DNA of 61,238 nt from Lichenicola sp964247755 (GCA_964247755.1 CAXTVX010000015.1:1-61238); one strand, 5' to 3'; shown: positions 25,384 through 36,270, numbered from the stretch's first letter. Notes: generated from the sequence alone by a model not told the origin. Translations and numbers: made by a program.

Positions 25384-25407
25384 AAAAAAGCCGCCCGGAG
25401 GCGGCTT
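25384..25407 (-). terminator. Rho-independent terminator after the beta-helix gene
   Basis: On the minus strand AAGCCGCC, loop TCCG and GGCGGCTT form an 8-bp stem (25388-25407) followed by further T (25384-25387 complement). It separates the spike-like gene from the lysis genes, so the two are expressed as distinct units or with read-through. Confidence 0.85.
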
Positions 25408-25606
25408 CGAGAAACGGCATCGTCAGGCGGGGCTGGGTGAACGATCAGGACGCCGATCGGATGCGGCGCAACGTGCTTCGCCGCGTGGAAGAGGCGAGCG
25501 CAATCGTTCCAGTGTCGTAACATAATAGAAGCGATGGGTCCGCGAGGTCAAGGAAATTGAGCCGTCCCGCGCTGTCAGCGTCGAAAGGCGAGCAGGAATT
25601 CCTTTG

Positions 25607-28150
25607 TCACTGCACCTGGCCACTCAACAGAAAGGTTGACGTGCTGTCTATCATGATGCCGGCCTTGGTGAACTGCCCGGTGGTGGCGTGCGTCAGCGTG
25701 CCCGTGCCGGCCTCCTCCAGCGTTTCGCCAGATCCTGCAACGAAGGTGATGATCCCGCCGCTGCCGGCCTGGATCACGTCGATCCTGCATCCGGTCGCGA
25801 GGCCGCTCGGCACCGTGTAGGTATGGGCCGAGGTTGCGGTGTCACGGATGATGGTGCCGCAATCCGCGGGAAGCAGCGTGTAGGCGGCAGCCTGGCCGGA
25901 AACCGTGCCGCCAGCGTTGCCGGTGATCGTGATCCAGTCCGTGCCAGCCAGGTTCGAGGCGCTGGTGGTCAGCCGCAACCAGCCGTAGATCGGTGAGGCG
26001 ACCGACGGCGTGGCGTTGGCGACAAAGGCGCCGGCGACCCAGTAGCCGGTGGTCGGCACCGCCAGCGCCTTCGAGATCGGCACCGTCAGGAAGGTGTCGT
26101 ACGTGGCGCTGGTCGGATCGCTGTCGAGCTGCAGCAGCCTGAAGCCCTCGCGATGCAGCCGGGCGATGCCCTTGTTGGACGAGGAATAATAGTCGTTGAC
26201 CACGACCGGCTCGGCCTCGTCGATGTTGTCCTCGAACAGGTCGCCGCCATTCGGCTGGGTGGGGTCGACGTTGGTGTCGTAGAGCGCGTTGCGGATGACG
26301 TTGCGCCGGAACACGACGCCCGAGCCCGAGTTCTGGAAGAGGCCCTCGGGACCGCATTCGGTGGACCAGTTGCCGGTCGGCCCGCGCCCGCAACCCTTCA
26401 TGTACGGATCCAGGTCGAACAGGTTGTCCTCGACATACAGGTTGAGCTTGCCGGTCATGTTGACGACCACGCCGGCTCCCGCCATGTCGACCACGCTGTT
26501 GCCACGAAAGGCGATGTCCTCCAGGTGGCCGCTTCCCTGCACGAACAGCGCGTTCTGCAGGCCATGGAAGTCGTTGCCCTCGACCAGCACGTCCTTCAGG
26601 GTGCCGCCGTCCAGGAACACGCCGTTGGGCTCGATGTCGCTCTCCGCCAGGGTAGGATTCTTGGCGCCGAGCCGCGACGAGATCGTGCCCTGCCCGAAGC
26701 TGGCCCAGTTCGGATACCGGCTGTCGGTGCCGTTGCTGTTGGGCAGCGTGCGGCTGATGTGGTTGCCGACGATCAGGATGCTGTGGGTGCCCGCCGTCGG
26801 TACCGACGTGGACGTGCTGTTCGCCATGAACTCCGGATACGGGTCGATGATCTTGCCGGTCGCCGGGTTGTTCTCGCCCGGGATCGCGGCGTAGGAGCCG
26901 GCACGGGCGCTGTAGCCATCGATGAGGATGGCGGAAGCGCCGGAGTTCAGGTTGTCGATGTTGGCACGATTAAGGACGTTGGAGATCGTGTTGTTGGAGA
27001 TCAGGATCGACATCCCGGCCGAGACGCCCTCCTGGAACGAACTGCCGTTGGGCGTCACCGTCTGCACGTTGATGCCCTGCTGGCGGACCGTGTCCAGGGT
27101 GTTGCCGGAGATGTTGGCCTGGCGTGCCGACAGCACCCGGATGCCCTGGCTGTCGAAGATGCGGTTGCCGGTGATGTTAAGGTCGCGCCGCACGCCCCAG
27201 CTGTCGTAGATGTCGGAATGCACCGAGATCGAATCGTCGTCGGTGTGCGAGATCATGTTGTCGGTCACGCTCACGTCGGCGCATTCCGACAGGTTGATCC
27301 CGTCCGAGACGCCCCAGCGGACGGTGTTGTTCTGCACGTTCACCTCGGTGCTGGTGCGTGCGCTGATGCTGAAGGCGTGCGAGTTCTCCGACGTGATCCG
27401 GAAGAACGTCAGGCCGTCGACGTTGGCCGGGATGAACGGGTTGCCGTAGCTCGACGACGCGTTCGCCGGCACGGCACTCGCCGTCGTCGGGTTCCAGCTG
27501 CCCTGCACGGTGAAGTTCTGGAACCGGATGTCCGAGGCACGTGCCGACGTGGTTCCGGCGCTGGTGAACAGGTTGTAGCCCGACGCGTCGTTCCAGGTGA
27601 CGATCGTGGCCGACTGGTCGGCGCCCTCGACGGTGGTGGAGGACGGAATGGCGAAGCCGGCGCTGGTGGCGGCAGTGAGCGGCCACGTCCCTTGAGGGAT
27701 ATAGATGTGGGTGCCGGGGTAGGTGGTGGCGTAGGCGATCGCCTTCTTCATCGCCGTGGTGTCGGACGCGGCGTCACCGCGCGCGCCGTGATCGGCGATG
27801 TTGTAGACGTCGGACAGCCGGACCGACTGGGTGCGGCCGATCGTCTCGCCCGACGCGACCAGGATCGTCCCGCTCGCGTCCCCTCCGCCCATCTGCACCG
27901 CGCCGACGATCCGGCTGTCGGAGTAGGCGGCGGCGCCGCCGGCCACGCCGACGGCCGAAGCCGGAAGTGCAGCCGTCGCGAGCTGGCGGGCATAGGTGTC
28001 GACGGACCCGGCGGCGGTGCTGGATCCGGCGGCGAAGACGGCCTGCAACTGCGTCGGCGTCAGGCCATCCGCCTGCGCCTCATCCAACCGCATGGCCGAT
28101 ACGGCTGCGACAACCGCGCCGAGTACGGCGATGCCCAGATGCTTCATCAT
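25607..28150 (-). CDS. Secreted right-handed parallel beta-helix protein (phage tailspike-like)
   Basis: This 847-residue protein begins with a signal peptide (MMKHLGIAVLGAVVAAVSAM, cleavage near DEAQA). After an Ala-rich spacer comes the pectate-lyase-3 opening VYNIADHGARGDAASDTTAM followed by YPGTHIYIPQGTWPL, the usual start of phage tailspike beta-helices. Repeated coils with NxI/NxF turns such as NITGNRI, NISGNTL, ISNNTISN and VEGNDFHGL run from about residue 150 to 650. The end (YTLLPADCGTIIRDTATS onward) resembles phage tail-fibre tip domains. ATG at 28150 follows AGGAA. A signal peptide on such a protein is unusual. Confidence 0.78.
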   Translation of the reverse strand: MMKHLGIAVLGAVVAAVSAMRLDEAQADGLTPTQLQAVFAAGSSTAAGSVDTYARQLATAALPASAVGVAGGAAAYSDSRIVGAVQMGGGDASGTILVASGETIGRTQSVRLSDVYNIADHGARGDAASDTTAMKKAIAYATTYPGTHIYIPQGTWPLTAATSAGFAIPSSTTVEGADQSATIVTWNDASGYNLFTSAGTTSARASDIRFQNFTVQGSWNPTTASAVPANASSSYGNPFIPANVDGLTFFRITSENSHAFSISARTSTEVNVQNNTVRWGVSDGINLSECADVSVTDNMISHTDDDSISVHSDIYDSWGVRRDLNITGNRIFDSQGIRVLSARQANISGNTLDTVRQQGINVQTVTPNGSSFQEGVSAGMSILISNNTISNVLNRANIDNLNSGASAILIDGYSARAGSYAAIPGENNPATGKIIDPYPEFMANSTSTSVPTAGTHSILIVGNHISRTLPNSNGTDSRYPNWASFGQGTISSRLGAKNPTLAESDIEPNGVFLDGGTLKDVLVEGNDFHGLQNALFVQGSGHLEDIAFRGNSVVDMAGAGVVVNMTGKLNLYVEDNLFDLDPYMKGCGRGPTGNWSTECGPEGLFQNSGSGVVFRRNVIRNALYDTNVDPTQPNGGDLFEDNIDEAEPVVVNDYYSSSNKGIARLHREGFRLLQLDSDPTSATYDTFLTVPISKALAVPTTGYWVAGAFVANATPSVASPIYGWLRLTTSASNLAGTDWITITGNAGGTVSGQAAAYTLLPADCGTIIRDTATSAHTYTVPSGLATGCRIDVIQAGSGGIITFVAGSGETLEEAGTGTLTHATTGQFTKAGIMIDSTSTFLLSGQVQ

Positions 28151-28715
28151 GCTGTTCCTGTGAAAGCCGCCGACGCGGAGGTGATCATTGGGCAGCTGGC
28201 CAGGCGGGACGGTCAAGCCTTGTCGCATGGCGAGGAGGCACGCCGGGAGCCGACGCGGGATAAAGAAGACCGCCGGACACAACGAAGTCAGCTTGCCTCA
28301 ACGTCGCGTCAACCAGCCGGCAGCAGTAGGGCAAGGAGAAGCGGCGACGAGGTCCGGAAGCGCAACAATCCGAACAGCCAAACGGCGACTGTATCAAGGC
28401 TAGTCGACCACATGGGCCCAATCAAGACGGAAGTGACCCTGGTCGGTGTGGCGCCTACCGGATGCTGGTGGCGCTTGCTTCCCAAGGAGATTGGCGCACG
28501 GCGGATCGCCTTGAAGACCGCGCCAGGTCCTCGGGGCGACAAACAAGGTCATCCCTGATGACGCGGCTGCGGACGTGGAGCCGCCGGATGGTGATCCATC
28601 ACACCCGTACACCGGCAGGAGGGCGCTGCGGACGATGGGATGGATGATGCCGATCGAACCTCCAGAGTGGAGGGTGGATCAGCGAATCCCCGCGCCGCAG
28701 GTCATCCCAACGCGA
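28151..28715. other. Intergenic stretch between beta-helix gene and tRNA-Met
   Basis: I see no convincing gene on either strand; the short open frames lack coding bias and ribosome-binding sites. The interval holds the leader of the beta-helix gene near 28151-28200. A second copy of the tRNA 3' end, as expected for a phage attachment site, was not found by eye in this interval. Confidence 0.45.
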
Positions 28716-28790
28716 TGGTAGCGGCGGACGGATTTGAACCGCCGACCAAGAGATTATGATTCTCCTGCTCTACCGCTGAGCTACGCCGCC
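28716..28790 (-). tRNA. tRNA-Met (anticodon CAU, elongator type)
   Basis: On the minus strand the gene reads GGCGGCG...CGCCGCT with an encoded ACCA end. The anticodon arm GGAGA/TCTCT encloses the loop ATCATAA, which gives anticodon CAU. The D-arm GCTCAGCGGTAGAGC and T-arm GGCGGTTCAAATCCGTC are intact. The acceptor and overall sequence match alphaproteobacterial elongator tRNA-Met rather than initiator tRNA (no unpaired first base) or lysidine-type tRNA-Ile. Its 3' end faces the phage-like genes. Confidence 0.9.
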
Positions 28791-29140
28791 ATCGCGCCGG
28801 GAGCGGTGGGATACAAAGCCGCGCCAGCCAAGTCAACATTGGCCGGACCCAGGTCGCAGGCGCGTGTTCCGCCTGGACGAACCCGGAAACGCTCCGAAAA
28901 CAAAGGCGGGACGACTGCCTGCACGACGTCGCCGACTTAGGTAAGCTGCGGAACTGCTCTTCTCAATGGTCGTCATCTAAGCCGCACCGATGACGTCCAC
29001 ATCGGTGCGCCACGCCGTCTTCACCCATTCCCGCCTGCCAGCGCTGCTTCCTCGGTGGTCAGCTTTACCGACCGCCGGACCCGACCAGCGGCTGCCGGAA
29101 CCGGGCCGGCCGTCATGGGCTGAGGTGGGTGGCCGCTGCG
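28791..29140. other. Intergenic stretch without a supported gene
   Basis: Nothing here reads as a gene on either strand. It should contain the tRNA-Met promoter (transcribed leftward) and the downstream end of the DUF4167 gene. No clear terminator or repeat was seen. Confidence 0.4.
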
Positions 29141-29599
29141 TCAGGAGTCGACCGACGACATCTCCGGTTGGGGACGCTGCTCCTCCGGAACTGGCGACTC
29201 CTGCGAGCCGGTCGCCGGGTCGCCCCCACGGTCGTCCTGGTCGGGGTCGGAATGATGACGGCGCTGGTGATGCTGCTGCTGGTTGGCTTGGCTCTGCTGC
29301 GCCGCCTGCGCGATCGCGTTCAGGATGCGGAAGTAGTGCTCGGCATGTTGGAAGTAGCCCTCCGCCATGACCCGATCGCCGGAACTGGTCGCATCCCTGC
29401 CCAGCTGCAGGTACTTCTCGAACAGCTGCTGCGCCGTGCCACGGATGCGAAGATCCGGGCCGTTGCTGTCGAAGACGTGGTTGCGGTTGAGCGGGATCTG
29501 ACCGTTGTGGTGGCGGATCGGCGTGCCGCCACCGCCGCCACCACCACCACCTCCGCCGCCTGGACGATGGTTCCGGCCGCGCATGCGTTTCATGTTCAT
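29141..29599 (-). CDS. DUF4167-domain protein
   Basis: This 152-residue alphaproteobacterial protein has a basic, Gly-rich start (MKRMRGRNHRPGG, then a run of 12 Gly), followed by the DUF4167 domain: FDSNGPDLRIRGTAQQLFEKYLQL and AEGYFQHAEHYFRILNAI. A Gln/His/Asp-rich disordered tail closes it. The Gly/Arg-rich end suggests RNA binding or ribosome-linked function, but that is unproven. Its neighbourhood (prmC, prfA) is the conserved one for this family. ATG at 29599; a second in-frame ATG lies at 29593. Confidence 0.82.
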   Translation of the reverse strand: MNMKRMRGRNHRPGGGGGGGGGGGGTPIRHHNGQIPLNRNHVFDSNGPDLRIRGTAQQLFEKYLQLGRDATSSGDRVMAEGYFQHAEHYFRILNAIAQAAQQSQANQQQHHQRRHHSDPDQDDRGGDPATGSQESPVPEEQRPQPEMSSVDS

Positions 29600-29884
29600 C
29601 AGCTTGTCACAGCACTTTCCTGATCAACGCCCCGACCCTTCCGGTCCGCTGGAGCGTGTTGCTCCGTTTGCTGCCGACTTTTCCCGCTAAACCCAAGCCA
29701 GGAATCCCGATCCACCGTTCCCGACAAAGGAACCGGAGGGTTGTAGACGCCTTCGGGATCGCTCAAGACGGCGCGTCGGCCTTGAACATCCGAGGGCGCA
29801 GGAGGTGGCCGAGGCCACATGGCAGCGCGTTCGTCGTTCCGCCATGCTCGAACCAGGCTCGATCCATGGACGCCGGGCCGAACC

Positions 29885-30778
29885 CTAGCTTCGGACAGCG
29901 CTTGTGCCAAACGTTTTCTGAGCCGTGCCGGATCCCGCTTCCAGCAGCACTGCCCGCATGATCCCGCCGAGGTCGGTCCGCGTGCCTGCCGGCCTCAGCC
30001 CGGCGGCCAGTCCCAGCTCAGCGACGTCCTCCGCCTGGCCGGCACCGACCTCCAGCACGCACAGCCCGTCGGGGACGAGCAGGGACGCCACGGCCGGCAG
30101 CAGCGTCCGGTAGGCGCCAAGGCCATCGATGCCGCCATCGAGCGCCTGGAAAGGCTCGTGGCGCGCCACTTCCGGCATCAGTCCGGGCAGATCCGGAGTC
30201 GGGATATAGGGCGGGTTGCCTACGATTACGTCGAAGCTGCCGCGGATGGAGGTCGTCCAGTCGCCGCAGACGATGGCGCTTCGGGTCGCGAGGCCGGTTG
30301 CCCGGGCGTTCGACAAGGCTAGCCGGCAGGCCGACGCCGACAGGTCCACCCCGACGCCCCACGCGTCCGGATACTCCGACAAGGCCGCAAGCAGCAGGCA
30401 GCCGGTGCCCGTTCCGAGATCCAGCAGCCGCGTCACAGAGCCGCGGTCCGGCCGCGCCGCCAGCAGCGCCTCGACCAGGGTCTCGCTGTCGGCCCGCGGA
30501 ATCAGGGTGTCCGGCGAGACCGCCAGCTCCAGGGTCCAGAACCCCTGCCGCCCGGTGATGAACGCCAGCGGCTCGCGCCTGGCCCGCCGCTCCAGCAACC
30601 GCTCGAACCCATCCGCCTCGACCGGCGCGTCCCGTCCCAGCGCCAGCAGCCCGAGCCGGTCCACGCCCAGCGCATGCGCCAGCAACAGGGACGCCTCTCG
30701 TCGCGCGTCCGGAACGCCGGCCTCGCCTAGCACTGCCCCGGCTCGTGCCAGCAACTCCCCTGCCCGTGCTCGCGTCAT
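29885..30778 (-). CDS. prmC: Peptide chain release factor N5-glutamine methyltransferase PrmC
   Basis: PrmC methylates the Gln of the GGQ motif in release factors RF1/RF2 with S-adenosylmethionine. The 297-residue protein has an N-terminal helical domain (REASLLLAHALG), FITGRQGFWTLELAVSPDTLIPRADSE (read in parts), the SAM motif LLDLGTGTGCLLLAAL and the catalytic GNPPYIP. Start ATG at 30778 gives MTRARAGELL. Its substrate RF1 is encoded by prfA about 0.6 kb away on the same strand, with a small divergent gene between. Confidence 0.94.
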   Translation of the reverse strand: MTRARAGELLARAGAVLGEAGVPDARREASLLLAHALGVDRLGLLALGRDAPVEADGFERLLERRARREPLAFITGRQGFWTLELAVSPDTLIPRADSETLVEALLAARPDRGSVTRLLDLGTGTGCLLLAALSEYPDAWGVGVDLSASACRLALSNARATGLATRSAIVCGDWTTSIRGSFDVIVGNPPYIPTPDLPGLMPEVARHEPFQALDGGIDGLGAYRTLLPAVASLLVPDGLCVLEVGAGQAEDVAELGLAAGLRPAGTRTDLGGIMRAVLLEAGSGTAQKTFGTSAVRS

Positions 30779-30858
30779 GCTGATGTCCCCTGGCCGGTCG
30801 CCTCCCGCCTGTCCACTGTGCGCCGGAAGGAACACCGTATGAATCGTCTCCACCCGAC

Positions 30859-31317
30859 ATGAGCCTGCGGACCCTCCCGGCAGCCTGGTTCGCCTGCAGC
30901 CTGCTGCTCATCTCGCCCGGCCTGGCGGCGGACTTCGTGGTGCTGGACCAGAAGGCGTCCGAGGAGTTGAGCGAGACCACGCGTCTCTACGTCGACGGTG
31001 CCCTGGTCGCCACCGTTCGCCTGGACCAGGCCGTCACCGAGGCGCGCATCCCGGTCTCGGTGCCCGACGGCAGCAGGCCCGCCAACCGGGCACACGACTA
31101 TGCCCTGTGCGGCGAGATCGCCTTCCGCAACCACGACGGCAACCGGGAGGTGCACCAGGTCAGTGGCCAGGGCGTGCTGACCGACCCGGGCGGTCACACC
31201 TTTCTCGCCCTCGGCGCACGCGACTTCACCCAGTTCTATCTCGCCGATCCGACCGACCCCACCGCCGTGCAGACGCGATACGGGCGCTCGCCGTTCTGCC
31301 AGACGCCGGTGTCCTGA
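30859..31317 (+). CDS. Hypothetical secreted protein
   Basis: This 152-residue exported protein has a Sec signal peptide (AAWFACSLLLISPGLAAD). The mature part is beta-rich, with TTRLYVDGALVATVRLDQAV and a pair of Cys (YALCGEIAF and FCQTPVS) that could form a disulfide. It is not recognised beyond that. It lies on the opposite strand between prmC and prfA, a lineage-specific insertion into a conserved gene order. Confidence 0.6.
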   Translation: MSLRTLPAAWFACSLLLISPGLAADFVVLDQKASEELSETTRLYVDGALVATVRLDQAVTEARIPVSVPDGSRPANRAHDYALCGEIAFRNHDGNREVHQVSGQGVLTDPGGHTFLALGARDFTQFYLADPTDPTAVQTRYGRSPFCQTPVS

Positions 31318-31335
31318 ACCGGCCGGCGTCGCGCC

Positions 31336-32390
<1,055 letters not shown>

Positions 32391-32391
<1 letters not shown>

Positions 32392-33650
32392 CAGGCGTGC
32401 GGCACGGCCAGCCGGGAGGCCAGGTGCGCGGCGAGGCCCTCGAGCGCCACCTCCTCCTGCGTGCCCTGGCCGAGATGCTTCAGCTGCGCCACGCCTCGCG
32501 CCACCTCCTCCTCGCCCAGGATCACGGCGTAGCCGGCGCCGATCCGGTTCGCGCGTTCCATCCGGCGCTTGAGGTTGCCGCGGTAGGCCATCTCGGCGCG
32601 GATCCCGGCGCCGTGCAGGGCCTGTAGCGCCGCCAGGGCGGCCGACACCATCGCCTCGCCGACCGGCACCACCGCTACCGGCACAGACACCGGCGGCGCT
32701 CCCTCCAGCAGCATGGACAGCCGCTCGATGCCGGCAGCCCAGCCGACCGCCGGCGTCGGCGGGCCGCCCATGTCGGCCACCAGCCCGTCATAGCGCCCGC
32801 CGGCCAGGACCGTGCCCTGGGCGCCAAGCTCCGTGGTCACGAACTCGAACGCGGTGTGGCTGTAGTAGTCGAGGCCACGCACGATAAGCGGGTTCTCCCG
32901 GAACCGGACGCCGAAGCCGTCCAGCGCCGAGCGCAAGCCGTCCCAGAAGGCGCGCGCGGCAGGGGTGAGATACGCCTCAATGGTCGGCGCCTCGGCCACC
33001 AACGCCTGGTCCGCCGGCGACTTGCTGTCGAGGATGCGCAGCGGGTTGCGCTCGAGCCGTGCCTGGCTGTCTTCCGACAAACGGTCCCGCGTCTCGGCGA
33101 AGTAGCCGACCAGCGCGGTCCGCCAGGCGTGGCGGCTTTCGTTGTCGCCCAGCGTGTTCAGCTCCAGCACTGTCTGTTCGGCGACACCGAGCGAGCCCAG
33201 GATGTCGCGCCCCAGGGCGATGATCTCCGCGTCCGCCAGCGGTTCGGCCGGCCCGATCAGCTCGGCGCCGATCTGGTGGAACTGGCGGTAGCGCCCCTTC
33301 TGCGGCCGCTCGTAGCGGAACATCGGGCCGGCATAGAACACCTTCTGCGGCAGCGACTGGGTCAGGCCGTTGCTGACCAGCGCCCGGCACACGCCGGCGG
33401 TGCCTTCCGGCCGCAGCGTGACGAGGTCGCCGCCGCGGTCGGTGAAGCTGTACATTTCCTTGGACACCACGTCCGAGGTTTCGCCCAGGCTGCGCTGGAA
33501 CACGCGCGTGTCCTCGAAGATCGGCGTGCTCCACTCGTCGAACCCGTATAGCCCGGCCACCCGGCGTGCGGTTCCCACCACGTGCGCATGGCGCCGCTGG
33601 TCCTCGCCGAGAAGATCTCGCGTGCCGCGGACCGGCTGCAGGGCTTCCAC
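32391..33650 (-). CDS. hisS: Histidyl-tRNA synthetase
   Basis: This 419-residue class II synthetase charges tRNA-His. Motifs: ALQPVRGTRDLLG at the N-terminus, motif 1 region FIFEDTRVFQ-like (IFEDTRVFQRSLGE), motif 2 FRYERPQKGRYRQFHQ, the His-binding GLDYYSHTAFE and LAGGRYDGL, and motif 3 AAGIERLSMLLE. The C-terminal anticodon-binding domain follows. The GTG at 33650 gives a normal N-terminus; the open frame extends upstream only as a shadow of ispG. It lies between ispG and prfA. Confidence 0.94.
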
Positions 33651-33667
33651 GACGGCCGGCCCTGTCC

Positions 33668-34831
33668 CTATTCCGCGGCCTGCGACGCCAGCACGCGCGA
33701 CGCATCCGCCGCTTCCTGCGCCCGACGCGCGTCGATCTCGGCCTGGATCACGTCCGCCTTGGCGGTCACCAGCTCGACGATGTGCTCGACCATGGCCTCC
33801 GCCGGCATGGTGTGGTCCTGCTTGCCGGCGGAGTACACCATGTGCCGTCCCGAGCCGCCGCCGGTGACGCCGATATCGGTCATCAGCGCCTCGCCCGGCC
33901 CGTTCACCACGCAGCCGATGATCGACAGGGTCAGCGGCGTCTCGATGTGGGCCAGCCGCTCCTCCAGCGTCGCCACGGTCCGGATCACGTCGAACCCCTG
34001 ACGCGCACAGGACGGGCAGGAGATGATCTTCACCCCGCGGTGTCGGATGCCCATCGACTTCAGGATGTCCCAGCCGACATGGACCTCCTCCTCCGGCTCC
34101 GCCGACAGCGACACGCGCATGGTGTCGCCGATCCCGGCCCACAGCAGGCTGCCCAGCCCGATCGCGCTCTTCACCGTGCCGGCGCGCTTGCCGCCCGCCT
34201 CGGTGATGCCGATGTGCAGTGGGTGGTCGCAGGCATCCGCGAGCTGCTGGTAGGCGGCGACGGCGAGGAACACGTCGGACGCCTTCACGCTGATCTTGAA
34301 CTCGTGGAAGTCGTGGTCCTGCAGGATCTTCGCGTGCTCCAGCGCGCTCTCGACCAACGCGTCGGGGTTCGGCTCGCCGTACTTCTCCAGCAGGTGCCGT
34401 TCCAGCGAGCCGGCGTTGACGCCGATCCGGATCGAGCAGCCGTGCTCGCGCGCCGCGTTCACCACTTCGCGCACCCGCTCCGGCGAGCCGATGTTGCCGG
34501 GATTGATGCGCAGGCAGGCAGCGCCCGCGCGGGCCGCCTCGATGGCGCGCTTGTAGTGGAAATGGATGTCCGCGACGATCGGCACGTTCACCTCGCGCAC
34601 GATCTCCGCCAGCGCCGCCGTGCTGTCCTCGTCCGGGCAGGACACGCGCACGATGTCCACGCCGGCGATCTCCGACAGCCGGATCTGCGCGATCGTCGCC
34701 TGCGCGTCGCTGGTCAGCGTGTTGGTCATGGTCTGCACGCTGATCGGCGCGTCGCCGCCCACCTTCACCCGGCCGACGCTGATCTGGCGGGACTTGCGGC
34801 GTTCGATCTGCTGATACGGACGGTAGCTCAT
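33668..34831 (-). CDS. ispG: 4-hydroxy-3-methylbut-2-enyl diphosphate synthase IspG
   Basis: IspG (GcpE) is the iron-sulfur enzyme of the non-mevalonate isoprenoid pathway that forms HMBPP from MEcPP. The 387-residue protein begins MSYRPYQQIERRKSRQISVG, with VGGDAPISVQTMTNTLT, a TIM-barrel region (ADIHFHYKRAIEAA), and the cluster ligands CPSC and GCVVNGPGEA in the C-terminal part. ATG at 34831. hisS begins 18 bp downstream. Confidence 0.95.
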   Translation of the reverse strand: MSYRPYQQIERRKSRQISVGRVKVGGDAPISVQTMTNTLTSDAQATIAQIRLSEIAGVDIVRVSCPDEDSTAALAEIVREVNVPIVADIHFHYKRAIEAARAGAACLRINPGNIGSPERVREVVNAAREHGCSIRIGVNAGSLERHLLEKYGEPNPDALVESALEHAKILQDHDFHEFKISVKASDVFLAVAAYQQLADACDHPLHIGITEAGGKRAGTVKSAIGLGSLLWAGIGDTMRVSLSAEPEEEVHVGWDILKSMGIRHRGVKIISCPSCARQGFDVIRTVATLEERLAHIETPLTLSIIGCVVNGPGEALMTDIGVTGGGSGRHMVYSAGKQDHTMPAEAMVEHIVELVTAKADVIQAEIDARRAQEAADASRVLASQAAE

Positions 34832-35043
34832 CGCGATCTGCTCCCTCGTGCACGCATGCGCTTCCGCCGTGCGACGGCAGTCCGCGCGGCCGGATCCCAG
34901 CCCGAGCCACCGCACCGCCACGAGTGCGCTTCCTGCCAGGAACCGGCCCGGTTGAACAGGTCCGCCACCGCGAGGCGCGGCGTCGCGGCACCAGACGTGC
35001 CATGGTCTTGTCGACTTCGATAAGGCAGCCCGCACCGGAACGG

Positions 35044-36270
35044 CTAGTGCGGCGTCGGGCTCTTCAGCTGCCGTGCGTTCAGGTCGTCCGCGGAGTCGTC
35101 GGCCTTGGCAGGAGCCGGGGAGGACGTCGGCGTCGTTGCACCCGCCGGCTTGGCCGGATGCACGGGCGCAGCGGCACCTGGTGTAGGCGCTGCCACGATC
35201 GAGCCGTCGTGGATCGCCTGCGCGCTCAGCGGTATCGCCCGCCTGACCCCGCCGATCCGCCCCAGCGGCGGACTGTTGACCCCGTCCGCGGCTACCGTCA
35301 GGCCGCCGGCGTTGCCGGTGGTCAGCGTCACCGCCCCGGCATCGGACGGCACGGTCCAGGTGTCGCCTGGCTGTAGCACGTGGTCGTAGATCACCTTGCC
35401 GCCGACCTGACGCACCTGCACCCAGCTGGTCGCCACCGCCTTCAGCGTGACCTGCCCAGGAGATCCGGGACCGGCTGTGGGCGCCACGGGGGCTGGTGCA
35501 GCGGGCGCGACCGGAGTGGGAGCCGCGGCGGTCGAGGTCGTGGAAGCGGATGGCGGCGCGACACTCGGAGCAGGCGCCGCGGCGACGGGGCCGGCCTGAG
35601 GAGGTGGTGCTGCAGCGGGTGCGGCCGGCGGCACCGTGGGACCGGCCTCGACCGGAGCCGGGGATCCTGCCGGAGGCGCAGCGGACGCGGGCGGATGCGG
35701 CAACGACAAGGGAGCGACCGGGGGCGGCAACGGCGTCTGCCCCGAGCCGGGCATCACGGTCGCCACCTGGGGCGAGGACGCGGCAGGGCCACCGGCATAG
35801 GGCAGCAGTGCCGGCGGCACCGGCGGCACCGCGTGGACCTGCCGATGCTCGTGTCCGGTGAACTCGTACCAGCCGACATAGGCGCCTGCCACGACCAGCA
35901 CGCCCAGCAGCACGATCGCGCCGGCCGGCACGCCGCGTTCCGGCACCGGCGCCGGAAACGACAGCTCGGGCTTGCGGTTCACGTCCTTGGTCTCGCCGCG
36001 GAAGCGCCGCGACATGTCCTCCGGATCCAGGCCCAGCGCACCAGCATAGGCACGCAGGAATCCCAGGGCGTAGGCGCTTCCGGGCAGCTTGCCCACCTGG
36101 CCGCTCTCGAGCGCCTCCAGATAGGACAGCCTGATGCGCAGCCAGGCTGCGACGTCGGGTAGGGACCAGCCGAGCTGTTCGCGCTGTGCCCGCAGCGCCT
36201 GTCCGACCGGCAGCCTGCTGGTGTCGGCCTCGACCGCACGGACCGGCCCCGCCTGCTCGCTCATGCTCAT
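35044..36270 (-). CDS. rodZ: RodZ-like cytoskeletal membrane protein
   Basis: This 408-residue bitopic protein resembles RodZ, which links MreB to the cell-elongation machinery. The N-terminal cytoplasmic helix-turn-helix domain (GQALRAQREQLGWSLPDVA, LGFLRAYAGALGLDPE) is followed by one membrane helix (GAIVLLGVLVVAGAYVGWY). A Pro/Ala-rich linker of about 130 residues leads to a C-terminal DUF4115 beta-domain with VTLKAVATSWVQVRQ and LQPGDTWTVP. The linker is long. It is upstream of ispG on the same strand. Confidence 0.88.
   Translation of the reverse strand: MSMSEQAGPVRAVEADTSRLPVGQALRAQREQLGWSLPDVAAWLRIRLSYLEALESGQVGKLPGSAYALGFLRAYAGALGLDPEDMSRRFRGETKDVNRKPELSFPAPVPERGVPAGAIVLLGVLVVAGAYVGWYEFTGHEHRQVHAVPPVPPALLPYAGGPAASSPQVATVMPGSGQTPLPPPVAPLSLPHPPASAAPPAGSPAPVEAGPTVPPAAPAAAPPPQAGPVAAAPAPSVAPPSASTTSTAAAPTPVAPAAPAPVAPTAGPGSPGQVTLKAVATSWVQVRQVGGKVIYDHVLQPGDTWTVPSDAGAVTLTTGNAGGLTVAADGVNSPPLGRIGGVRRAIPLSAQAIHDGSIVAAPTPGAAAPVHPAKPAGATTPTSSPAPAKADDSADDLNARQLKSPTPH

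Noticed and set aside
26153..28558. An 801-codon plus-strand open frame opposite the beta-helix gene
   Set aside because: It is low-complexity Val/Asp/Arg sequence antisense to a protein with clear signal peptide and beta-helix motifs, so it is a shadow.
28716..28790. tRNA-Met as a proven phage attachment site
   Set aside because: The 3' end does face the phage-like genes, but no second copy of the tRNA end was seen near 22 kb and no integrase is present.
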